A stretch of DNA of 64,000 nucleotides from JALZUE01 sp051251725 (GTDB lineage Bacteria; Pseudomonadota; Gammaproteobacteria; Enterobacterales; Alteromonadaceae), in assembly GCA_051251725.1 (NCBI GenBank), contig JBPOFN010000008.1:62001-126000 (forward strand). Direction: 5' to 3'. The notes under the pieces are model-generated. The model was not told the origin of the DNA. It saw nothing but the letters and a program-made list of their open reading frames with translations, and searched no databases. Both the position numbers and the translations under genes were made by a program. Shown one piece after another: positions 54,383-63,724 of this stretch (the stretch's first letter is position 1; every line of letters starts with the position of its first letter).

Positions 54383-56098
54383 ATGTTAGCTAAATTTGTT
54401 ATTGAACATAATTTATCCGAGAGTTTTGTCAGCACCGCAGAGCAATTTTATATTCCGCTCGCTGATAAAGTTGCCACGCGCTGTCAACTCAGTTTAAACA
54501 AGCCACTTTTTATTGGTGTTAATGGCTGCCAAGGCTCAGGAAAATCAACTTTAACTGCTTTTTTAACTGAATATTTAAGCGAAAATCACCAGCTTAATGT
54601 CGTTAACTTATCGCTTGATGATTTTTATCTCAGCAAACAGGCACGTATTGAATTAAGTCAAAAAATTCATCCGTTATTTGCCACCCGTGGTGTTCCTGGC
54701 ACGCATAATATCAGCTTACTTAGTGAAACCTTAAGCCAACTAAAAAATTCATCGGCGCCGATAAAGTTATCAAAATTTAATAAAGCAACCGACGATTTAT
54801 ACCCTGAGTCTCAATGGCAAACCGCACCAAAACATGTCGACATCGTATTATTTGAAGGCTGGTGTTGGGGCGCACAAGCGCAAACCGAGCAAGCGTTAAC
54901 AGCCGCAATAAACTCGGTTGAAAGCGAACATGATGCAAAAGGAATTTGGCGACACTATGTTAATCAGCAATTAAAAAAGCACTATCAACCGCTTTATCAC
55001 ACCATGGATTTATGGCTGATGTTACAAGCGCCGAGCTTTGCCTGCGTTGAAGACTGGCGCTGGCAGCAAGAAGAAAAGCTGGCGGTTAAAAACTCAGGAG
55101 CCGGCGTTATGAATAAAGCGCAAGTTCAGCAATTCATACAATTTTATCAACGTTTAACCGAGGTTTGCCTAAGCAACTTACCTGAAAAATGTCATTGGGT
55201 CTTGACACTAGACAAGACCAGAAAAGTCACTCAAATGTTTGAAAAGGATTCGATCATGGAAAAACAATCACTTATTTTTACCGATTTAGATGGCACATTA
55301 TTAGATCACTTTGATTACAGTTTTTTAGCTGCGTCACCTATTATCGAACAATTAAAAAAACAAAAAATCCCGATCATTCCTAACACCAGCAAAACCTATG
55401 CTGAAATGATTAAAATCTTAACCACAATTAATTTAAATACCCCGTTTATTATCGAAAATGGTGCCGCCATTTATATTCCCATTGGCTATTTTGACACTCA
55501 ACCTGAAGGTACCAGTATACGCGGTGAATATTGGGTAAAAGAATTTTGTCCACCAAGAGCACACTGGTTAGAACTGCTCGCTAACATTGAAGAAAAATAT
55601 ATTGATTTATTCCAAGGTTTTTCAAAACTGTCTTTAGAAGAGCTATGTAATTTAACCGGTTTACAACCAGAAAATGCTGAATACGCACTCGACAGAAAAT
55701 ACACTGAGCCTTTGTTATGGCATGGCGATAACTGCAACAAAGCAGAGTTTATTGCTCATATGGAATCGCTTGGTGCTCATATGTTACAAGGAGGAAGGTT
55801 TCTACATGTTGGTGGCCATAGTGATAAAGGCTTAGCATTAACTTGGTTAGCTAATATTTATACCAAGCAACTTAAGATTCCGGTGCAAACCATTGCACTA
55901 GGCGATAGTCATAACGACAACGAAATGTTGGAAATTGCTGATATCGCAATTCAAATAAAATCACCTATTCACCCGTTCCCAATTCTCAATAAATCAGAGC
56001 AATGTTTTAGAAGCACAGAAGTCGGCCCTAAAGGCTGGGCCGAATGTTTATCGAATATTTTATTTTTACAATCTCACCCAATCACGATAGGGGCATAA
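54383..56098 (+). CDS. Fused D-glycerate kinase / glucosyl(mannosyl)-3-phosphoglycerate phosphatase
   Basis: A 571-residue two-domain protein. Residues 1-275 resemble D-glycerate 3-kinase (plant/GLYK-like P-loop kinase) with FIGVNGCQGSGKSTLTAFL, NLSLDDFYLSK and a QEEKLAVK-type tail. From about residue 292 a HAD-IIB phosphatase of the mannosyl-3-phosphoglycerate phosphatase type starts: LIFTDLDGTLLDHFDYSF (nucleophile Asp) and ALGDSHNDNEMLEIAD (motif IV). An internal ATG at 55256 with AAGGA before it could also make the phosphatase alone. The start at 54383 follows AAGGGAG; an ATG at 54359 is possible. Downstream genes make and break glucosylglycerate, so the kinase likely recovers glycerate and the phosphatase completes synthesis. 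The joint frame has no stop. Confidence 0.85.
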   Translation: MLAKFVIEHNLSESFVSTAEQFYIPLADKVATRCQLSLNKPLFIGVNGCQGSGKSTLTAFLTEYLSENHQLNVVNLSLDDFYLSKQARIELSQKIHPLFATRGVPGTHNISLLSETLSQLKNSSAPIKLSKFNKATDDLYPESQWQTAPKHVDIVLFEGWCWGAQAQTEQALTAAINSVESEHDAKGIWRHYVNQQLKKHYQPLYHTMDLWLMLQAPSFACVEDWRWQQEEKLAVKNSGAGVMNKAQVQQFIQFYQRLTEVCLSNLPEKCHWVLTLDKTRKVTQMFEKDSIMEKQSLIFTDLDGTLLDHFDYSFLAASPIIEQLKKQKIPIIPNTSKTYAEMIKILTTINLNTPFIIENGAAIYIPIGYFDTQPEGTSIRGEYWVKEFCPPRAHWLELLANIEEKYIDLFQGFSKLSLEELCNLTGLQPENAEYALDRKYTEPLLWHGDNCNKAEFIAHMESLGAHMLQGGRFLHVGGHSDKGLALTWLANIYTKQLKIPVQTIALGDSHNDNEMLEIADIAIQIKSPIHPFPILNKSEQCFRSTEVGPKGWAECLSNILFLQSHPITIGA

Positions 56099-56102
56099 TA
56101 AC

Positions 56103-57338
56103 ATGGCCGATTTTTACCAAAATGGCATAGTAACAACGTTACATAATTTAACTGACCGATCGCATGATGAACTAGAACAAGAATTATTAAAATTTTCATC
56201 CGCTCGTCCAATGGGGCTTATTTTACCGTCTTTATTCTCGGAGTTAGAGGGTGAAGCATTACCGGATATAGTTAATAAACTGGCCGAAGTAAAATACTTA
56301 TCTGAAATCGTGATCGGTTTAGATCGCGCTGACGAAGCACAGTATCGCCACGCCATTAAATTCTTTGATAAGTTACCACAGCCTCATCGCATTTTATGGA
56401 ATGACGGCCCGCGTTTAAAAGCCCTTGATGCTAAATTAGAAGCATTAGGATTAGCCCCAAAAGAACTAGGTAAAGGCCGTAATGTTTGGTATTGCATGGG
56501 CTATACCCTTGCTTCTGGCAAAACCGAATCTATTGCCTTACATGACTGTGACATTCTTACTTACGAGAAAGATATGTTAGCGCGATTATTATATCCCGTA
56601 GCCAATCCGCAATTTAATTATGAATTTAGTAAGGGCTTTTATACCCGCATTGCCAACGGAAAAATTAATGGCCGGGTTTCAAGATTATTAGTTACGCCAC
56701 TGATCAAAGCCTTAAAACGCGTCGTCGGTTACAACGAATACTTAGAATATATGGACAGTTTCCGTTACCCACTCGCAGGTGAATTTTCGTTCCGTCGTGA
56801 TGTTTTAACCGATTTACGGATCCCAAGTGATTGGGGTTTAGAAATTGGCGTATTAAGCGAAATGCAAAGAAATTATGCCCATAACCGTATTTGTCAGGTT
56901 GATATCGCTGATGTTTACGATCATAAACATCAAGATCTTTCCCTTGATAATGAAGAAGGTGGTTTATCAAAAATGTCGATTGATATCACCAAGGCCTTTT
57001 TTAGAAAACTTGCAACACAAGGCGAAACTTTTAGTACCGAATCATTTCGTTCATTAAAAGCGACTTACTATCGTATTGCTTTAGATTATGTTGAAACCTA
57101 TCACAACGACGCCCTAATGAATGGTTTGACGACTGATATTCATATTGAAGAAAAAGCAGTTGAAATGTTCGCACAAAATATAGTGACCGCCGGCCAGCGC
57201 TTTTTAGACAATCCAATGGAAACGCCGTTTATGCCAACTTGGAGCCGCGTAGTTAGCGCTATGCCTGACGTACTAGAGCAGTTAAAAGAAGCGGTAGAAT
57301 TAGACAACGCAGAATTTCGTTCAGAACTTGGCCTGTAA
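56103..57338 (+). CDS. gpgS: Glucosyl-3-phosphoglycerate synthase (GT81)
   Basis: A 411-residue GT-A fold glycosyltransferase matching GpgS, which transfers glucose from an NDP-glucose to 3-phosphoglycerate. GIVTTLHNL near the start, MGLILPSLFSELEGEALPDI and ALHDCDILTYEKDM (D-C-D metal motif) are typical. It begins 4 bp after the kinase-phosphatase gene. The product is dephosphorylated to glucosylglycerate, a compatible solute in salt or nitrogen stress. Confidence 0.93.
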   Translation: MADFYQNGIVTTLHNLTDRSHDELEQELLKFSSARPMGLILPSLFSELEGEALPDIVNKLAEVKYLSEIVIGLDRADEAQYRHAIKFFDKLPQPHRILWNDGPRLKALDAKLEALGLAPKELGKGRNVWYCMGYTLASGKTESIALHDCDILTYEKDMLARLLYPVANPQFNYEFSKGFYTRIANGKINGRVSRLLVTPLIKALKRVVGYNEYLEYMDSFRYPLAGEFSFRRDVLTDLRIPSDWGLEIGVLSEMQRNYAHNRICQVDIADVYDHKHQDLSLDNEEGGLSKMSIDITKAFFRKLATQGETFSTESFRSLKATYYRIALDYVETYHNDALMNGLTTDIHIEEKAVEMFAQNIVTAGQRFLDNPMETPFMPTWSRVVSAMPDVLEQLKEAVELDNAEFRSELGL

Positions 57339-57355
57339 CCAAATGGAGGAAAGCT

Positions 57356-59098
57356 ATGTCAGCAATATTAGATGCCCTACATCATAAAGTTCAGCAGCAA
57401 CTCGCCTTTATCTATCAAGACGTTAAGCTCAATATTGAACTCGAAGAGTTAGCGACAGAACTTATCGCATTAATGAATATTGATGAATATTGTCAACAAG
57501 TTCAGCCTTTTGCTAATCATTGGTCGCAAAAAGACGTGATCATGATCACTTACGGCGACAGTGTTATGCAACCTGAACAAGCACCACTGGCAACATTACA
57601 AAACTTTATTGATGATTATTTAGCGAGCATTAATGGCGTACATATTTTGCCGTTTTTTCCATATAGCTCAGACGATGGCTTTTCCGTTATTGATTATTCT
57701 AGCGTTAACGAATCGCTTGGTGATTGGCATGACATTAGTGCTATCGCCAAGAAAAAACGCTTAATGTCAGACTTAGTGATCAATCATTGTTCAAGCAGAA
57801 GTCTATGGTTTGAAAACTTTATTAAAGGTGATGGCCACGGCAGTGATTTTTTCTTTACCGGCCAGCCAAGCGATGATTTATCTGACGTTGTTAGACCCAG
57901 AACGTCACCACTTTTACGAGCAACAGAAACCGCTAAAGGGACACAGCATGTGTGGTGTACCTTCAGCCATGATCAGGTCGATTTTGACTTCACTAACCCG
58001 CAGGTATTACTAGAATTTGTTAAAATTATTCGCCAATACTTAGATGCCGGTGTTAATGTTTTTCGCTTAGATGCTGTTGCTTTTTTATGGAAAATTGTTG
58101 GTTCACCGTCAATTAACTTGCCGCAAACCCATGAGGTTGTTCGACTATTACGTACACTCATTGAACATGCACAGCACGATGCGGTAATTATTACTGAAAC
58201 CAATATTCCTAATACCCAAAACTTAACTTATTTTGGTAATGCCAATGAAGCCCATTGTATTTACAACTTTTCATTGCCGCCGTTATTAATCAATACCTTA
58301 ATCACGGGTAACTGCTTATATTTAAAACGCTGGTTAATGAGTATGCCACCAGCGCAAGACGGCACCACTTATTTTAACTTTATTGCTTCACACGACGGCG
58401 TTGGCTTAAGACCTGCAGAAGGGTTATTGGATGATTCAGAATTAACCACGCTGGTTGAAACCATGCAAAATTTTGGCGGGAAAATATCGTGGCGCACCAC
58501 AGAAACTGGTGAGCAGAAAGCTTATGAGATGAATATCGCGTTATATGATGCTTTAAAAGGGACAACCGCAGGTGAAGACCAACTTGGCATGCAACGCTTT
58601 ATTTGTGCTCATGCTGTGATGTTAGCTTTGGAAGGAATTCCTGGGATTTATATTCATAGCTTATTAGGAACACAAAATGATTATGAAAAACTTAAAAACA
58701 CCCATCATAATCGCTCGATAAATCGTCATCGCTGGCATTATCCTGAGTTACAAGCAAAGTTAGCCGATCAACAAAGCCATCATCATCGAGTATTAACAAC
58801 GCTGACCAAATTAATTGATATTAGAACCGCGCAACCGGCTTTTCATCCGAATGCAACACAATTCACTTTGCATTTAGGTTTACAGTTATTTGGTTTTTGG
58901 CGACAAAGTCCGAATCGCCGGCAAAGCATTTTCTGTATCAGTAATATTTCTGATCAGCCAATAGCACTGCCAATTGGCGAGTTAAACTTAATTATTACCG
59001 AGTCATGGCATGATCTTATTTCCGGTATGGAAATTAGCGATTTAACACAATCTATCACGCTAACTCCCTATCAAACGGTCTGGCTTAGTAATACATAA
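57356..59098 (+). CDS. GH13_18 glucosylglycerate phosphorylase-like enzyme
   Basis: A 580-residue GH13 enzyme of the sucrose-phosphorylase subfamily. VHILPFFPYSSDDGFSVIDY, VFRLDAVAFLWK with the nucleophile Asp, VIITETNIPNTQN with the acid/base Glu, and FIASHDGVGLRP follow the expected order. The TETN context and linkage to gpgS favour glucosylglycerate phosphorylase, which releases glucose-1-phosphate and D-glycerate, over sucrose phosphorylase. A strong AGGAGG-like site (TGGAGGAAAG) precedes the ATG, 17 bp after gpgS. Confidence 0.87.
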   Translation: MSAILDALHHKVQQQLAFIYQDVKLNIELEELATELIALMNIDEYCQQVQPFANHWSQKDVIMITYGDSVMQPEQAPLATLQNFIDDYLASINGVHILPFFPYSSDDGFSVIDYSSVNESLGDWHDISAIAKKKRLMSDLVINHCSSRSLWFENFIKGDGHGSDFFFTGQPSDDLSDVVRPRTSPLLRATETAKGTQHVWCTFSHDQVDFDFTNPQVLLEFVKIIRQYLDAGVNVFRLDAVAFLWKIVGSPSINLPQTHEVVRLLRTLIEHAQHDAVIITETNIPNTQNLTYFGNANEAHCIYNFSLPPLLINTLITGNCLYLKRWLMSMPPAQDGTTYFNFIASHDGVGLRPAEGLLDDSELTTLVETMQNFGGKISWRTTETGEQKAYEMNIALYDALKGTTAGEDQLGMQRFICAHAVMLALEGIPGIYIHSLLGTQNDYEKLKNTHHNRSINRHRWHYPELQAKLADQQSHHHRVLTTLTKLIDIRTAQPAFHPNATQFTLHLGLQLFGFWRQSPNRRQSIFCISNISDQPIALPIGELNLIITESWHDLISGMEISDLTQSITLTPYQTVWLSNT

Positions 59099-59110
59099 CA
59101 CTAAAAATAA

Positions 59111-59138
59111 GCCCTCACCTCAAGCTTGAGATGAGGGC
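59111..59138. terminator. Terminator of the glucosylglycerate operon
   Basis: A 14-bp stem with one mismatch (GCCCTCACCTCAAG with CTTGAGATGAGGGC) and a short T run lies 12 bp after the phosphorylase stop and faces the converging galM-like gene, so both strands may use it. Confidence 0.8.
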
Positions 59139-59174
59139 TTTAATTCGTAATTTTTTTGTTATAAACGCTTAAAA

Positions 59175-60308
59175 TTACCAGCTAAATTTATAAACTGTGG
59201 TTTCATTGTATTGCTCATTAGGCGATAAAATCGTTCTTGGTGAGCCTTTAATATTCGGACCATTTGGGTACTTAGAGGTTTCGAGACAAAACGCTCTGAA
59301 CTTACCAAATTGGGTGCCGTCTTCACGCTTTAGTTTATCTGAAGTATATCTGCCAGTATAAAATAAGGTACTAGGCTCAGTGGTATACACTTCCATACTT
59401 CTACCGCTGGTTGGCTCTTCAACATAAGCAATTTTATCTAAGCTTTTATCGGCATTATCAAAAACATAAAAATGCTCAAACCCCTGTGGTAAATCTTTAA
59501 AAGCTGAACGTAGTGGTTTTAACTGGTTAAAATCAGTGGCACCTTTCACTTGGGTTAACTTACCGTCATGCATACCAACATCATCAGGCGTTAAATACGC
59601 TTTACTTAACAATTGCACATTGTGATCAAGGGCGTCACTTTTAAAACCATTTAAATTAAAATAAGTATGGTTAGTTAACGACAGCGGCGTGCGTTTATCT
59701 GTTTTACCTAAGTAGTTAATTTTCAGTTCATTGTTATTGGTTAAGAGATATTCAACCGACACTTCAACATTGCCAGGATACGACTCTTCACCGTCAGGGC
59801 TTTTTAAGCCTAAAACAAGGCTGACACTATCTTTGTTTTGTTGCTGTTTAATTACCTGCCATAAACGCTTATCAAAGCCTTGTTTACCACCATGAATATG
59901 ATGAGGCTTGGCATTATCGGCAACGTTATAAACAGTACCATCTAAAGTAAAAGTACTGTTTTTAATAAACGAGGTATAGCGGCCAATAATACCGCCAAAA
60001 TAAGGCGAGTTATTAATATATTCTTCACTGAAATAACCAGACAAGTGATCAAAACCAGCAACAATATTACTCTTATTTCCTTTAGCATCAGGTAGAATAA
60101 TTGCCGTAACAGTCGCACCATAGTTGGTGATTTTTACGGTCATGCCGTTGGCGTTAGTTAAATTAAATAAGCTTACTTTTTGTTGGTTATGAACACCAAA
60201 ATCACTTGCCACAATCGCCAGTTCATTGGCTTGCACGGCAGTGATAAAACAGCCAAAAATGCCCAACATCAATAACTGCTTCATTGTCTTTAACTTACGC
60301 TTAACCAT
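59175..60308 (-). CDS. galM: Secreted aldose 1-epimerase (galactose mutarotase)
   Basis: A 377-residue GalM-type mutarotase with a signal peptide (LLMLGIFGCFITAVQA), so it acts in the periplasm rather than in the cytoplasm. NYGATVTAIILPD, HHIHGGKQGFDKRLW (His), SLTNHTYFNLNG (His) and RAFCLETSKYPNGPN (Glu base) are the family's active-site segments. The export could suit a role in polysaccharide breakdown. It is followed on the same strand side by unrelated genes upstream (SDR, DUF6786-like). Confidence 0.92.
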   Translation of the reverse strand: MVKRKLKTMKQLLMLGIFGCFITAVQANELAIVASDFGVHNQQKVSLFNLTNANGMTVKITNYGATVTAIILPDAKGNKSNIVAGFDHLSGYFSEEYINNSPYFGGIIGRYTSFIKNSTFTLDGTVYNVADNAKPHHIHGGKQGFDKRLWQVIKQQQNKDSVSLVLGLKSPDGEESYPGNVEVSVEYLLTNNNELKINYLGKTDKRTPLSLTNHTYFNLNGFKSDALDHNVQLLSKAYLTPDDVGMHDGKLTQVKGATDFNQLKPLRSAFKDLPQGFEHFYVFDNADKSLDKIAYVEEPTSGRSMEVYTTEPSTLFYTGRYTSDKLKREDGTQFGKFRAFCLETSKYPNGPNIKGSPRTILSPNEQYNETTVYKFSW

Positions 60309-60348
60309 ATTATTATCCTACCCTATTTAATTGTTAATTTGAGGGATA

Positions 60349-61044
60349 TCACCAAGATATTGGTTGTCCCTGCTCATCGAAAAAGCCACCGCTTTGTTCT
60401 ATTTTTAATTGTTCAATGGTACTTGTTAATTGTGCAACAGCCTCTTCCACACTGGCAGTTGCTTCTGCGCCGCCCATATCGGTTTGCACCCAACCTGGAC
60501 TTAACGCACAAACCACTATTTTTTGTGATTCAAACTGTTTCGCGATTCGACGCGTCAACATATTTACCGCAACCTTACTCATGCTATAAGCATCGAATGG
60601 TCCAAGCGGGTTGATATTGTTTTCTATCGATGCCAAACCAGAGGTTAGCTGAATAATTTTACTGCCTTCATTAAATTGATACTCAAGCGCTTGAATTAAT
60701 AATGCTGGCGCAACAGCATTAATTTGATAAGATTTTAGCAAAGCGTCTTGGGTCCAATAACCTAAAGATTGATTAATCGAAACCCCAGCATTATTGAGCA
60801 ATAAATCAATGTTTGGGCAAACTTTTGCAACCTCTTGTGCTGCTTTTTTAATTGAATTTTCATCTTCCAGCTCAATTTTTACTTCTAATAAGCTTTTTCG
60901 CTGCGGTTCAGAAAACCCTTTAATAAATTCTACATCTAAGCCGTTTCTGGTTGCGGCAATTACTCGCCAGCCTTGCAATAAATAATGACGACAAAAACCT
61001 TGCCCAACGCCGCGATTTGCACCTGTGATCAATACTGTTTTCAT
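60349..61044 (-). CDS. Short-chain dehydrogenase/reductase (C-factor-like)
   Basis: A 231-residue SDR with the NAD(P) motif VLITGANRGVGQGF, LLLNNAGVS and the catalytic YSMSKVAVNML (YxxxK). ALSPGWVQTDMGG matches the branch that includes csgA/C-factor and sniffer-like carbonyl reductases. The substrate is unknown. It lies 9 bp downstream of the DUF6786-like gene. Confidence 0.9.
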   Translation of the reverse strand: MKTVLITGANRGVGQGFCRHYLLQGWRVIAATRNGLDVEFIKGFSEPQRKSLLEVKIELEDENSIKKAAQEVAKVCPNIDLLLNNAGVSINQSLGYWTQDALLKSYQINAVAPALLIQALEYQFNEGSKIIQLTSGLASIENNINPLGPFDAYSMSKVAVNMLTRRIAKQFESQKIVVCALSPGWVQTDMGGAEATASVEEAVAQLTSTIEQLKIEQSGGFFDEQGQPISW

Positions 61045-61053
61045 ATGTTAGCC

Positions 61054-62301
61054 TTATTCAAATACTTTATTTATCTTGCCTAAAGAGGTGTTCAGTAGTT
61101 TAACGGCTATATTATTCAACAAATCGCGCTCACCTACAAAGTGATATGTGCTTTGAAAGTGATATTGTTTTTCATTTGGCTTTAATGTTTTAGCATTTGA
61201 AGAAGATTCTATTTCATAAAAAGGTCCAAATGGGCCTTCATCTCCGGATTTACCATCATTAAAGATATTAATCACATCCCCCTGATAAGCTTGATAATTT
61301 TCCGGATACCAGACAGAGTTGACATAAATATTTTCCGGCTTATCTTCAAAATTAAAAGTGACAATAGTTAATAAATTTCGGGCGGCATCGTAAGCGCCAA
61401 TTATTGGCTTAGCATTTTCAGGTGGAATGCCGATTTTGTTCATATAATTAGCATCTGCGCGATAATAGACATGGGTAGGCTCAATTTGAGTATGCGAGTT
61501 TAAAGTCGGGCTAAAATAACTGATCACTTCAGATAACGGTTTTTTCAGTGGGATCACCACGGTATTTTGCTTGCCTGGAGGAAAAGCGCCTAAGTCCCAA
61601 ATAGAAATTAAACCCGTCTCTGTAGCCCACGTTTTAGTACTGGTATTACAAATCATTGTTTCCGCTTTAAAGCCTACCGCGTCAACATTCTCTAGTTCAA
61701 TGCCTAAGTTTTGCTCGATACTTGTGTTATCAAATAATGAAATAGTACGCTCTACATCAAATTCAAAAATAAAACCATGATGGTTTTGCAAAGTAAGTGC
61801 TTGCTTAAAAGTTGCTTGCTGCTGAGTTTGTGCCGTTAATAAAAATGGCTGGGTTGAAAATGCCGCTGGCACATGAATATTTTCAACGGTTCTCGCTTTG
61901 CCAGGCTTGAAAAATAAAGCGTATTGGCCTGTTTCTGGACCAAACCATAATCTATCTTCACCGCCAAGCGCCGAGTTATTGCTAACGCTATTATTGGCAA
62001 TTAATTTTCGATTAAACCAACCAAGGCTTGAGCCTTGTTCACCCTTAGCTGTGCTAGTCATAACACGGCCTTGTAATTCAGCTAACAAAACAATTTTTGC
62101 TTGTCCTTGGCTAAGTACAATTGGCTGGAAATGTTTGCCTAGCACAGCGATATCATCAGCAAAAGAGATTGTTTTCGGCGCTGCCAAAACAAGATTAGCA
62201 AACAGCAAAATAAATAAGGGAAAACGGTTAAATAACGTCACAAATAAACCTATCGGCAGTACACGGCTACTAGCATATTCAAAATAGCACACTTTGTACA
62301 C
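61054..62301 (-). CDS. Secreted DUF6786-like protein
   Basis: A 415-residue protein with a signal sequence (FPLFILLFANLVLA). The NSALGGEDRLWFGPETGQYALFF segment and TISLFDNTSIEQNLGIEL resemble the DUF6786 family seen beside carbohydrate genes in marine bacteria. Function unknown. The only in-frame start seen at the 5' end is GTG 62301; a nearer TTG start is possible. It heads a possible operon with the SDR. Confidence 0.65.
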   Translation of the reverse strand: MYKVCYFEYASSRVLPIGLFVTLFNRFPLFILLFANLVLAAPKTISFADDIAVLGKHFQPIVLSQGQAKIVLLAELQGRVMTSTAKGEQGSSLGWFNRKLIANNSVSNNSALGGEDRLWFGPETGQYALFFKPGKARTVENIHVPAAFSTQPFLLTAQTQQQATFKQALTLQNHHGFIFEFDVERTISLFDNTSIEQNLGIELENVDAVGFKAETMICNTSTKTWATETGLISIWDLGAFPPGKQNTVVIPLKKPLSEVISYFSPTLNSHTQIEPTHVYYRADANYMNKIGIPPENAKPIIGAYDAARNLLTIVTFNFEDKPENIYVNSVWYPENYQAYQGDVINIFNDGKSGDEGPFGPFYEIESSSNAKTLKPNEKQYHFQSTYHFVGERDLLNNIAVKLLNTSLGKINKVFE

Positions 62302-62481
62302 GATAAATTGTTAACCAAAAATACTTAGGTTAATTAAATAAACTTGAAAACAAATACAAATACTAACGGTCTTAAGTTATTGTAAAGTCGCATAGTTAAA
62401 ACATTCGCTGCTTGCTTACTATTTTAATAATGCTTAACTACTAAGGCATTATTTGCAAACCACTTATCAAATGGCTGTTAA

Positions 62482-62970
62482 ATGAAACGTAAAAACTTAT
62501 TCCTTCCAATTACTTATCTATTAGCATTGCTATTATCTTCATCATTTTCTGCTGTTGCTGAACCTAACAGCAAGCCAAGTTCAATCACCAGTTTCGAACA
62601 GCTTATTGCCAAACATAAAGGTGAGGTAATTTATCTCGATTTTTGGGCTTCTTGGTGTGTGCCGTGCCGTAAGTCTTTTCCTTGGATGAATGAAATGCAA
62701 ACCAAATATCAAGCACAGGGATTAAAAATAATCACCATTAACCTTGATAGCAACAAAAATAACGCGGATGAGTTTCTAGAAAAGTTTCCGAATAATTTTG
62801 AGGTTATCTATGATCCTAGCGGCTTACTTGCCAAAAAATTCAAAGTTAAAGGTATGCCAAACAGCTTTATTATTGACCGCTCAGGCACCTTAATCAGCGC
62901 GCATATCGGTTTTACTGACAACAAAAAAGTACAGTATCAACAAGAGCTTGAAGCGCTCCTAGCAAAATAA
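62482..62970 (+). CDS. TlpA/ResA-like secreted thioredoxin
   Basis: A 162-residue protein with a signal peptide (ITYLLALLLSSSFSAVA) and a thioredoxin fold carrying LDFWASWCVPCRKSFPWMNE (CVPC active site) and KVKGMPNSFIIDRSG (cis-Pro). TlpA/ResA proteins reduce disulfides in the periplasm, for example in cytochrome c maturation. It is divergent from the DUF6786-like gene across 180 bp. Confidence 0.92.
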   Translation: MKRKNLFLPITYLLALLLSSSFSAVAEPNSKPSSITSFEQLIAKHKGEVIYLDFWASWCVPCRKSFPWMNEMQTKYQAQGLKIITINLDSNKNNADEFLEKFPNNFEVIYDPSGLLAKKFKVKGMPNSFIIDRSGTLISAHIGFTDNKKVQYQQELEALLAK

Positions 62971-62978
62971 TATTAGCT

Positions 62979-63265
62979 ATGATAAAAAAATTGCCGCACA
63001 AACAACTGTTGTCAGCATTAAACAAGGCGCAATGCGACCAGTGTTGACGCTCGGCGTTATTTATTAACAGCAAAAAACGCTACCGTCATATTTTAAATGT
63101 GACTACCTGTTGGCCAGTAAAAAATCCGCCCAGCGCAATCACAGTAGCCGCGCCGCAATGTATTCAAGCCGGTTTTTAGCAACACTAGCATTATTACAAG
63201 AGGAACAGGCAGAGCAAACTTTAACTGACAACGAGATAAAGTTTTGGGGGATTCGTGATAAATAG
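62979..63265 (+). pseudogene. Decayed short ORF, unidentified
   Basis: The 342-bp gap after the thioredoxin gene holds coding-like fragments in different frames. Frame one starts MIKKLPHKQLLSALNKAQCD at 62979 and meets TGA after 22 codons; the same frame continues with ALFINSKKRYRHIL. A second frame from about 63110 reads MYSSRFLATLALLQEEQAEQ and ends at TAG 63263-63265. This looks like one small gene broken by a stop and a frameshift. The family is not recognised, and chance cannot be excluded. Confidence 0.3.
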
Positions 63266-63312
63266 TTCTCTTTGGAAGCGGATATTTAATATCGAAAATT
63301 AAAGTAAGTACC

Positions 63313-63624
63313 TTAGTTATTCACACCATTACGCTCAATGGCGGGTAATTCAAAAAAACTTTCATCACGAGTTTTAACGGCATTTTTAAATTGTTGCTTG
63401 GCTGTTTTTCTAGCTTCAATTGACTCACCAAAAACCACTTGATGCTGCTGCTCCATAATAGCTTCTGCATCCGCTGAAGTAATAACCCCCAGCACCTGAC
63501 CCGCATTGATATAACCTTGCATACGCAGCTTTAAATCATGATCAGGTGTCTGCTTTTTCACCAAAGTAAAATGCTGATAAAACTGCTTTTCTAGTTTTGA
63601 TAAATAGTTTATTTTGTTAGCCAT
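63313..63624 (-). CDS. Small hypothetical protein, alpha-helical
   Basis: A 103-residue protein with no membrane span. The sequence (YLSKLEKQFYQHFTLVKKQT, GVITSADAEAIMEQQHQVVF) is highly charged and predicted helical. No family is recognised. It is divergent from the cold-shock/DUF1294 gene across about 100 bp. Confidence 0.6.
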   Translation of the reverse strand: MANKINYLSKLEKQFYQHFTLVKKQTPDHDLKLRMQGYINAGQVLGVITSADAEAIMEQQHQVVFGESIEARKTAKQQFKNAVKTRDESFFELPAIERNGVNN

Positions 63625-63724
63625 AAGTCATTTCTTATTTAGTAATTATCTAGTTAAAATCATCTATATGAATCTAATGTAACACTCTCATCATTTTAAT
63701 AAATGAAATATTATAGGTAGCACA

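Noticed and set aside
54383..56098. Suspected frameshift or missed stop joining two genes in the kinase-phosphatase ORF
   Set aside because: The frame is open throughout, both domains are complete and the linker shows no homopolymer that would explain a false fusion; still to be compared with relatives.
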